DNA of 64,000 bases. Origin: Chitinophaga sp. Cy-1792 (GTDB lineage: Bacteria > Bacteroidota > Bacteroidia > Chitinophagales > Chitinophagaceae). Within the stretch, counting starts at the first letter, position 1. Each line of letters starts with the position of its first letter. Below are positions 16,297-23,460 of the stretch, one piece after another. The stretch spans positions 558,001 to 622,000 of the forward strand of contig NZ_VWWO01000001.1 in the NCBI RefSeq assembly GCF_011752935.1, written 5' to 3'. The notes under the pieces are model-generated. The model was not told the origin of the DNA. It searched no databases and worked only from the letters and a program-made list of their open reading frames with translations. The translations under genes and the position numbers were made by a program.

Positions 16297-18105
16297 TTAA
16301 GCTTCTGCTTTCATGCTTTTTGCAGTTCTCTTACGCTCTTCTTCATCCAGTATTGATTTACGCATACGGATATTGTTAGGCGTAACCTCGATGCACTCAT
16401 CATGCTGGATATACTCCATACATTCTTCCAGTGTCATCAGGGTTTTAGGCGCAATGTTGGAAGCACCGTCAGTACCACTTGCACGCATGTTGGTCAGTTT
16501 TTTACCCTCGTTAGGGTTAACTACCAGGTCACCAGGTTTGTTGTTCTCACCGATGATCATGCCTTTGTAGACTTCTTCTCCCGGATCAACGAAGAAAAAT
16601 CCTCTATCCTGTAATTTATCCAGAGAGTAAGCAGTAGTAGAACCAGCTTCTTTAGCGATCAACACACCGTTGTTACGGCCAGGGATTGCACCTTTCCACG
16701 CTTTATAATCGTTGAAACGGTGTGCCATTACAGCCTCACCAGCAGTAGCAGTCAGCATCTGAGTACGTAAACCGATCAGACCACGTGAAGGAATTTCAAA
16801 TTCCAGGTGCTGCATTTCACCTTTGGTTTCCATGATCAGCATCTCACCTTTACGACGGGTTACCAGATCAATCACCTTACTTGCAAACTCCTGCGGAACA
16901 TCCACTACCAGGGTTTCATAAGGCTCACATTTCTTACCATCGATGTGTTTAACGATTACCTGTGGCTGTCCTACAGTCAGCTCGTAACCTTCACGACGCA
17001 TAGTTTCAATCAATACGCCTAAGTGAAGGATACCACGACCATAAACCATAAAGCTATCAGCACTGTCTGTATCCTGTACACGCAATGCCAGATTCTTTTC
17101 AGTTTCTTTCATCAAACGATCACGCAGGTGACGGCTGGTTACAAACTTACCATCCTTACCGAAGAAAGGAGAGTTGTTAATACCAAACATCATGTTCATG
17201 GTTGGCTCATCCACACTGATAACTGGTAATGCTTCCGGCTCTTCACCATCTGCAATAGTATCACCAATGTTGAAGTTTTCAATACCAACAACTGCACAAA
17301 TATCGCCAGCGAATACTTTCGCTACTTTTCTTTTACCTAATGCTTCAAATATATAAAGCTCACGCACTTTCTGTCTCTTAGCAGTACCATCAGCCTGCAT
17401 CAGGGTAATCCACTGTCCTTCTTCAATAGAAGCACGGGTTACTTTACCTACTGCAATACGGCCGAGGAAAGAAGAGTAATCCAGTGAGGTAATCTGCATT
17501 TGCAGGTTTCCTTCCGGAGTTTTAGGTTGCGGAACATATTCCAGGATACCATCCATCAGTGGAGTGATATCATCACACTGAGTCAATGAATTGTTGAACC
17601 AGCCATTCTTACCAGAACCGTAGAAGGTTGGGAAGTTCAGCTGCTCTTCATTTGCATCCAGGTTGAAGAACAATTCGAATACTGCATCATGCACCTCATC
17701 AGGACGACAGTTAGCCTTATCCACTTTGTTGATAACAACAATTGGTTTCAGGTTCAACTGTAACGCTTTCTGCAGTACGAAACGTGTCTGTGGCATAGGT
17801 CCTTCGAAGGCATCCACCAACAGGATAACACCATCAGCCATTTTCAATACGCGCTCAACCTCACCACCGAAGTCGGCGTGGCCCGGAGTATCGATCACAT
17901 TAATTTTGGTACCCTTATACTCAACAGAAGCATTCTTACTGAAGATAGTGATACCACGCTCTCTTTCGAGATCATTACTATCCATGATCAACTCACCGCT
18001 TTCCTGATTCGCACGAAATACGTTGGTCTGATGAAGGATCTTGTCAACCAAAGTAGTTTTACCGTGGTCTACGTGTGCAATAATAGCAATATTACGAATA
18101 TTCAT
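16297..18105 (-). CDS. typA: ribosome-associated GTPase TypA/BipA
   Basis: The 602-residue translational GTPase of the EF-G family binds the ribosome and affects 50S assembly and stress or cold adaptation. GTPase motifs are intact: AHVDHGKTTL (G1, about 10-19), the G2 RGITI, DTPGHADFGGEV (G3) and NKVDKANCRP (G4). Domain II, the EF-G III/V-like domains and the TypA-specific C-terminal region (PNEGKKLTNMRASGTD, RMRKSILDEEERKR) follow. Length is typical. It is monocistronic, with a TACCTTTG promoter box at 18177-18170 and its own terminator. Confidence 0.97.
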   Translation of the reverse strand: MNIRNIAIIAHVDHGKTTLVDKILHQTNVFRANQESGELIMDSNDLERERGITIFSKNASVEYKGTKINVIDTPGHADFGGEVERVLKMADGVILLVDAFEGPMPQTRFVLQKALQLNLKPIVVINKVDKANCRPDEVHDAVFELFFNLDANEEQLNFPTFYGSGKNGWFNNSLTQCDDITPLMDGILEYVPQPKTPEGNLQMQITSLDYSSFLGRIAVGKVTRASIEEGQWITLMQADGTAKRQKVRELYIFEALGKRKVAKVFAGDICAVVGIENFNIGDTIADGEEPEALPVISVDEPTMNMMFGINNSPFFGKDGKFVTSRHLRDRLMKETEKNLALRVQDTDSADSFMVYGRGILHLGVLIETMRREGYELTVGQPQVIVKHIDGKKCEPYETLVVDVPQEFASKVIDLVTRRKGEMLIMETKGEMQHLEFEIPSRGLIGLRTQMLTATAGEAVMAHRFNDYKAWKGAIPGRNNGVLIAKEAGSTTAYSLDKLQDRGFFFVDPGEEVYKGMIIGENNKPGDLVVNPNEGKKLTNMRASGTDGASNIAPKTLMTLEECMEYIQHDECIEVTPNNIRMRKSILDEEERKRTAKSMKAEA

Positions 18106-18169
18106 ATACTTATGTCTTTAGCTATCAGCCATTAACTAATTTTACGCTAATAGCCACAAAAAGAAGGCG

Positions 18170-18177
18170 CAAAGGTA
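18170..18177 (-). promoter_or_regulatory. putative -7 box (TACCTTTG) of typA
   Basis: Read on the minus strand this is an exact TAnnTTTG match, ending 64 nt before the typA ATG and followed by GCGCC. A clear -33 element was not found. Confidence 0.5.
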
Positions 18178-18322
18178 CGAAAACCTTGCGAGATTGAAGG
18201 AATACTCCTTTAAATAAATGTAATCATTTGGTAAAGTACACTTTTACCCTTGTAATTGTTTTATAATCAGCCTTTTAAACGTAGAATTCATATAAATTTC
18301 ATACTGACATCACATAATCCGA

Positions 18323-18330
18323 TAGCTTTG
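18323..18330 (+). promoter_or_regulatory. putative -7 box (TAGCTTTG) of the alpha/beta hydrolase gene
   Basis: An exact TAnnTTTG match, 37 nt upstream of the ATG at 18368. TTTC at 18297-18300 could act as a weak -33 element with a 22-nt spacer. Confidence 0.45.
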
Positions 18331-18367
18331 TAAAACATTCAATTCCCCTACATTAACAAGCGGTACC

Positions 18368-19372
18368 ATGAGACAAAAGTTGATGAGTTTGCTGTTGGTC
18401 TTATCCACCATTCTGACTATTAATAATTCCCTGGCACAAACAATTACTGCCCAGGATGCCATGTTATCCACCTACACCTACCCTTTCCCGGTACATTTCC
18501 TGGAACTTCATATTCAAGGAGACACGCTACAGATGGCCTTCATGGATGTAAAGCCCACCCAGCCCAATGGCAAAGTGATTATGCTCCTGCACGGCAAAAA
18601 CTTCAACGGCGCCTACTGGGAACAAACAGCAAAAGATCTCAGCAAAAACGGCTACCGGGTGATCATCCCCGACCAGATAGGCTTCGGTAAATCTTCCAAG
18701 CCAAAACACCTCCAATATAGCTTCCAGTTACTGGCACAGAACACCAAAGCACTGCTGGACTCACTCCAGATACCACAACTGGCCGTATTGGGCCACTCTA
18801 TGGGCGGCATGCTGGCCACCAGGTTCGCACTGATGTACCCGGAAATGACAGAGAAACTTATTCTGGAAAATCCTATCGGACTGGAAGACTGGAAAGTGAA
18901 AGTGCCCTACCAATCGGTAGATAAATGGTACCAGACTGAACTAAACCAGAACTATGAAAAGATTAAGCAATACCAGATGGATAGCTATTATGCCGGCAAA
19001 TGGACGCCGGCATTTGAAAAGTGGGCTGCGCTCCTTGCCAGCAATACCTCCAGCCCGGATTATCCTGTCGTAGCCTGGAATAACGCCCTGACCTACGATA
19101 TGATCTTTACCCAGCCGGTATTCTATGAATTCGAAAACATCCAAGCCCCTACCCTGCTTATTATCGGGCAGCGCGACCGTACAGCGCTGGGCAAAGCCAG
19201 CGTGCCTGAGTCCGTCCGTAAAACATTAGGAAACTATCCGCAATTAGGACAAAATGCAGCAAAAAGAATCCCACACGCCAAACTGGTGCGGGTGGATAAC
19301 GTAGGACATCTGCCTCATATAGAAGCCTATCCGCAGTTCATTACGCCATTATTGGATTTCCTGCGACAGTAG
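18368..19372 (+). CDS. exported alpha/beta-fold hydrolase
   Basis: 334 residues with a signal peptide (about 1-23, ending NNSLAQ), so the enzyme acts outside the cytoplasm. The alpha/beta hydrolase core is clear: oxyanion region LLHGKNFNG, the DQIGFGKSSKP loop, nucleophile elbow GHSMGG and a late histidine in VDNVGHLPHIEA. An acid residue is likely in IIGQRDRTA. The substrate cannot be told; esterases, haloalkane dehalogenase-like and proline iminopeptidase-like proteins share this layout. It converges on the patatin gene with only 3 nt between stop codons and no terminator hairpin between them. Confidence 0.88.
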   Translation: MRQKLMSLLLVLSTILTINNSLAQTITAQDAMLSTYTYPFPVHFLELHIQGDTLQMAFMDVKPTQPNGKVIMLLHGKNFNGAYWEQTAKDLSKNGYRVIIPDQIGFGKSSKPKHLQYSFQLLAQNTKALLDSLQIPQLAVLGHSMGGMLATRFALMYPEMTEKLILENPIGLEDWKVKVPYQSVDKWYQTELNQNYEKIKQYQMDSYYAGKWTPAFEKWAALLASNTSSPDYPVVAWNNALTYDMIFTQPVFYEFENIQAPTLLIIGQRDRTALGKASVPESVRKTLGNYPQLGQNAAKRIPHAKLVRVDNVGHLPHIEAYPQFITPLLDFLRQ

Positions 19373-19375
19373 CCA

Positions 19376-21610
19376 CTATCGCTGTTGTACCATCTTCAGC
19401 ACATACTCCAGTCCACTCTGGTTAGCCGGGTTATTGATCGCATCGGCGATGTCCATTTTTTCCCTGGATGTCAGGTGCCATGATAGCGCCGCCGCCTTGT
19501 CCTGGCGCTGCGGTACATACTGGAAAATGATACGATGGAATTTATTGGGGAAATAACCTTCCATATAGTTGACAAGGTCGTCCTGATCGAAGTCCTGCAT
19601 GGCGCTCCAATGCTGCTGCATGGTAAACAGCGGTTCAAAAATCAGGTCGCTGAGGTCTTTGGTTTTCTTGATGGCAGAAATATCATTTTTACGGGTATCC
19701 CTTACCTGGATATAAATCACGCCGGAAGTATTTTCATTGATCCATTCCCGGAAGGTATAGAGGTACCGTAAGCTTGTCTGCTGGCCGAAATTATCACGGA
19801 TACCAGCGTCCATCACATCTACAATCGGATTGCTTGGCAGGAAGGCATTCGGCAAAACGTACGGGAAAGTAGCGCACATCCTTATAGCACTCGTTACCCG
19901 TAGCTCACCCGCATCCTGGCGGGCAAAATACTGCCCGAAATCCACACCATCCACATCCCGGATAGGCCTGGTCGGATACTTATATTCCGGCGCACACAGG
20001 TAACTCACCGGCAATGGCGAAATCATCAGCCGGCGGCCATCAGCATTGATGGTAGAATTCCATATCAGCATAGGGATTTCTGCCTGCTCTTCTGCTTTTT
20101 TATAGTAAGAGATAGTATGATTCAATACATTATCCGTATTCTGGTTCAACTGCATTTCAAAGGCATAACCTCTGTCTTTCGCATAATGGTTGGAACCAAT
20201 TTTAAAACTCCATACCGGTGCAATGAAGTCATTCACGGCCATGGCCGTAAACACGGGATTGAGCAGGTCTTTGGAAATCTTTATGGGATATGTAGTATCA
20301 TTCAGGTGAATGTTTTTTCCCTGTTGCTGCTCGTAGAATAGTTCTCTGAAATAAGTGGCACCCATCATACCTCCGGAAGCCCCCGTCATGAGTACTGTAT
20401 GCTTCAGCAACTGGCCATTGAGGATACTATCGAGTCGTTGCAATACGTGTACGGACCACTTTGCAGAGCGGCTGCCACCACCGCTGAAATTCATTACTAT
20501 CAGCGGGGGTTTGGTGTCTTTGGGGAATTTCGCTTTCCAGCGCTTCAGGACCTCTATTGTATTGGCCTTATCTGCTTCATATCGCTCTTCATTAAAAAAC
20601 TGCTGTAAAGCCTGGGTGCTATATTCCGGACGGCCCTCTTTCTGATGGTAATTAAGGCCATAGGCCTTGTTTCTGTTATCGAGCAGGTTATGTTCCACCA
20701 ACCAGTTCACACCAAACAGCATTACCAGCAAAATAGGGATAGACCAGCTTTGCAGCATATAGCTGAAAGCACCGGCAACTCCGATCAGGAATGCAAAAAA
20801 TACGAGGACACTGGCGCCGGCAGGGATACGAAATATGTTATAGTCCATCATGCTGGCCAGTATCAACATGAAAATCAATGCACAACCCACCGTAATCATG
20901 GCTGCGAAGTGGTGTTGTTTCAGGATGGAATCCAGGTAGTGCTTGTTGTAGTGATCAACATTTCTTGCCCGGCGTATTTTGATGGGTGTAGAGAAATAGT
21001 TGTTTACCGGAAGGGCGTTTTCGTCCGGTTCCTGCGTAGGCTTCAGGATGGTGCGTAGAAAGTTTCTGGGATTACCGAACTTCCGCTCTAATCTTCTCCC
21101 GATATTTCTATCTGCATTAAAAAAATAAAAAAACGAGAAGAAAATAATAAATAATACCCCGCTGATAAATCCTTCTGCCAGCAAAAGAATTTCGGGCACA
21201 CTGCTCAGCTCTTCATAGCGTTGGTATTGCCAGCCCCGGATCACCAGGCAAACCAGGAAAGCGAGTGGAATGATGGAGTTATTCAGGCAGTACCTGAAAA
21301 ACGGCTGGGAAGTGGTAGCAAGAAATTTAAAACGGCTGGTATGTAGGATGAAGGTGGTGATATGCCAGCTCATAATGAATGCACCGGTGGCCATACCCAG
21401 GATGGCGGTGCTATAGAAATTCACTTTCCCCAGGTATTCCGGCGCCAGAAACAGCGCATCCCCTCCAAAAACCTTGGCAAATCCACCGTTTATGGTGCTA
21501 AACAGAATCACCCAAAATAGCAGCAGCACCTGGTACTTTCTGAAATGCAGGAGCAGCAGCTGAACAGGGAAAGAATAGTATGTCTTTATAAGCAATAACT
21601 TCAACTTCAT
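19376..21610 (-). CDS. membrane-anchored patatin-like phospholipase
   Basis: The protein has about 744 residues from the ATG at 21610; the longer frame adds 12 codons that lack a membrane-type start. The N-terminal third has about seven hydrophobic segments, including a helix cluster near residues 20-180 and another near 240-310. The C-terminal half is a patatin domain: oxyanion loop FSGGGSRSAKW, nucleophile GASGG and the Asp of the dyad in MDAGIRDNFG. Patatins hydrolyse lipid acyl esters with a Ser-Asp dyad. The orientation is probably with the catalytic domain cytoplasmic, but that is not certain. It begins immediately after the inverted-repeat element at 21611-21707, downstream of ctaA. 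Confidence 0.85.
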   Translation of the reverse strand: MKLKLLLIKTYYSFPVQLLLLHFRKYQVLLLFWVILFSTINGGFAKVFGGDALFLAPEYLGKVNFYSTAILGMATGAFIMSWHITTFILHTSRFKFLATTSQPFFRYCLNNSIIPLAFLVCLVIRGWQYQRYEELSSVPEILLLAEGFISGVLFIIFFSFFYFFNADRNIGRRLERKFGNPRNFLRTILKPTQEPDENALPVNNYFSTPIKIRRARNVDHYNKHYLDSILKQHHFAAMITVGCALIFMLILASMMDYNIFRIPAGASVLVFFAFLIGVAGAFSYMLQSWSIPILLVMLFGVNWLVEHNLLDNRNKAYGLNYHQKEGRPEYSTQALQQFFNEERYEADKANTIEVLKRWKAKFPKDTKPPLIVMNFSGGGSRSAKWSVHVLQRLDSILNGQLLKHTVLMTGASGGMMGATYFRELFYEQQQGKNIHLNDTTYPIKISKDLLNPVFTAMAVNDFIAPVWSFKIGSNHYAKDRGYAFEMQLNQNTDNVLNHTISYYKKAEEQAEIPMLIWNSTINADGRRLMISPLPVSYLCAPEYKYPTRPIRDVDGVDFGQYFARQDAGELRVTSAIRMCATFPYVLPNAFLPSNPIVDVMDAGIRDNFGQQTSLRYLYTFREWINENTSGVIYIQVRDTRKNDISAIKKTKDLSDLIFEPLFTMQQHWSAMQDFDQDDLVNYMEGYFPNKFHRIIFQYVPQRQDKAAALSWHLTSREKMDIADAINNPANQSGLEYVLKMVQQR

Positions 21611-21707
21611 CAGACGATAATTACAAATAAAAATACGGATTTGCAACTATGAAACAGCATTTCCTTGTTGCGAATCCGTATTATTAATTATGCGAAGTTA
21701 TCGTCTG
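21611..21707 (-). terminator. nested inverted repeats filling the ctaA-patatin gap
   Basis: The inner stem is 16 bp with one wobble (21632-21647 with 21667-21682). On the minus strand it is followed by TTTTTATTTG, so it can terminate ctaA. An outer perfect 10-bp pair (21611-21620 with 21698-21707) closes the structure. Its arms abut the patatin start codon on one side and lie 2 bp from the ctaA stop on the other. Confidence 0.75.
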
Positions 21708-21709
21708 TG

Positions 21710-22759
21710 CTAGTTGACTGCTTTACCGCGGCTCAGATAGAAGGTCCATACGAGCGATAAAAGCAGTAGCATTCCTACGCCCTGGTGCAGGATTGCATAG
21801 GAAATCGGGATATTGATCTGGCTATTGAGCAGGGTGAGTACACCGAGTAATACCTGCAGTAATACCAAGAGCAGCGGCAGATAACGAACTGCATGTAACT
21901 GGCTGTTTGCCGGCACTTTGGCAGATTTCACCCACCATATCGCGATTATAATCGTAATCAGATAAGCTAATCCGCGGTGAATGAATTGAATAGCAATAGG
22001 GTTATGGAAGATATCATGGAAGAAATTACCACTGGAGAACATACCTGCAGGCACCCAGGCGCCGTTGATATCAGGCCATGTGTTGGCATTCAGGGCAGCA
22101 TGAATACCTGCCATAAACGCACCATATATCAGTTGTAAAGTCAGCAAAACCAATAAGATAACATTCAGTTTGCGTAATTCCGGCACATATAATATCTGCT
22201 TTTCTTTAATGCTTAAACGCATGGCAAACCAGAATACATAGCAGAGCAGTACCAGTGCAGAAATAAAGTGAATGGCCAGACGGATGTGGTTTACACGGAT
22301 ATCTTCGTTGTTAAGTCCGCTCATTACCATCACCCAGCCGATCAGTCCCTGCAATCCACCCAGCAAAAGGAGGATCAGCAAAGGGTTAACCATTGTTTTA
22401 TCAATCTTACGCTTATAAATAAAATATATAAATGGCACCAGGAATACAACGAACATGAACCTTGCCCACTCGCGGTGAAACCATTCCCAGAAATAAATAT
22501 GTTTAAAATCTGTCAGAGTGAAATGGCTATTCACCAGTTTATACTGTGCAATTTCTTTATATCCATCAAAAGCACGTTGCCAGGCAGCGTCATTCATTGG
22601 GGGCAAAGTACCTAAAAGTGGTGCCCATTCAGTAATTGACAATCCCGAACCTGTCAGACGGGTGATACCTCCCAGGAGTACCTGCACTATCAGCATGCCC
22701 ACACCTATATACAACCAGATGGCTACAGGGCGATTATTTTTTAAATGTACTGTTTCCAT
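21710..22759 (-). CDS. ctaA: heme A synthase (COX15/CtaA family)
   Basis: The 349-residue membrane enzyme oxidises the methyl group of heme O to give heme A for cytochrome oxidase. About eight transmembrane segments are seen. The four conserved histidines are in WFHREWARF, IRLAIHF, QFIHRGLAY and AILHQGVGM, and GGITRLTGSGLSITEW is the family N-terminal signature. The ATG at 22759 (METVHLKN) was taken; 17 further upstream codons are open but do not resemble the family start. Length resembles COX15-type rather than the shorter Bacillus CtaA. Other oxidase assembly genes are not next to it. Confidence 0.93.
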   Translation of the reverse strand: METVHLKNNRPVAIWLYIGVGMLIVQVLLGGITRLTGSGLSITEWAPLLGTLPPMNDAAWQRAFDGYKEIAQYKLVNSHFTLTDFKHIYFWEWFHREWARFMFVVFLVPFIYFIYKRKIDKTMVNPLLILLLLGGLQGLIGWVMVMSGLNNEDIRVNHIRLAIHFISALVLLCYVFWFAMRLSIKEKQILYVPELRKLNVILLVLLTLQLIYGAFMAGIHAALNANTWPDINGAWVPAGMFSSGNFFHDIFHNPIAIQFIHRGLAYLITIIIAIWWVKSAKVPANSQLHAVRYLPLLLVLLQVLLGVLTLLNSQINIPISYAILHQGVGMLLLLSLVWTFYLSRGKAVN

Positions 22760-22941
22760 AAACGATGCGAAATTAGGACAGAAAACAACATCGGGTTCAT
22801 ATTTTCTCACATTATTTTAACAAAGGCGTAATGTTCACTTAACGCAGGCTTCTGATCTTTGCATCGTTAAAAGCAAAAAGGCACCATTGTATTAGCTAAT
22901 ACCAGCCCTATTAAAGAAAAACACATTAAAAAATTAATGTC

Positions 22942-23385
22942 ATGAAACTTGTTTTAGCACCCAAAGTGAAGATGATTTTGACCGCAGCAGCGCTGTTAGG
23001 TTCATTAAATGTGATGGCTCAGGAAAATGATTACGCTTTCGGCACAGCGAAAATGACAACAGCTGTAACTGAAAACGGTTCCCCCAAAGCAGCTGTTAAC
23101 ATGCAACTCACACAACTCAACAAAGATGGGATTACTTTCAACTTAGCAGTTGAAAATCCATCCAATGAAAAGTTGGTGTTGTACATTAAAGACAAAAACA
23201 ATTTTACACTGCACCGCGAAATACTACCTACAACTGTTAGATATGCGGGTAGCTATAATCTGGATTCTCTGGAAGATGGCGACTACACATTCGAAATCAG
23301 AAGCGGAAAAAATAAACTGGTTGAAAAAACTGTGGGAATTCACACTTCTACAGTAGTTAACAGAAATGTTTCTGTTGAGAAATAA
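22942..23385 (+). CDS. small secreted beta-rich protein of unknown function
   Basis: 147 residues. A signal peptide covers about residues 1-26 (ends SLNVMAQ). The mature part is rich in Thr, Val, Asn and Lys with a beta-sandwich-like pattern (FNLAVENPSNEKLVLYIKD, YAGSYNLDSLEDGDYTFEI). The N-K-V-Y-I and L-x-D-G-x-Y spacing is reminiscent of the short Ig-like folds of Bacteroidota secreted or sorting domains, but there is no clear match. It is divergent from ctaA across 182 bp and followed by an efficient terminator. I do not recognise the family. Confidence 0.65.
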   Translation: MKLVLAPKVKMILTAAALLGSLNVMAQENDYAFGTAKMTTAVTENGSPKAAVNMQLTQLNKDGITFNLAVENPSNEKLVLYIKDKNNFTLHREILPTTVRYAGSYNLDSLEDGDYTFEIRSGKNKLVEKTVGIHTSTVVNRNVSVEK

Positions 23386-23402
23386 GCCAGGATTAACACA
23401 TT

Positions 23403-23448
23403 AAAAATAAAGGGCCTTCCACGTGAATATGGAAGGCCCTTTATTTTT
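23403..23448. terminator. bidirectional rho-independent terminator
   Basis: Perfect 18-bp stem (23403-23420 with 23431-23448), loop acgtgaatat, A-run on one side and T-run on the other. It serves the small secreted protein gene and the convergent GH3 gene. Confidence 0.92.
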
Positions 23449-23460
23449 TATACGGCGGTA

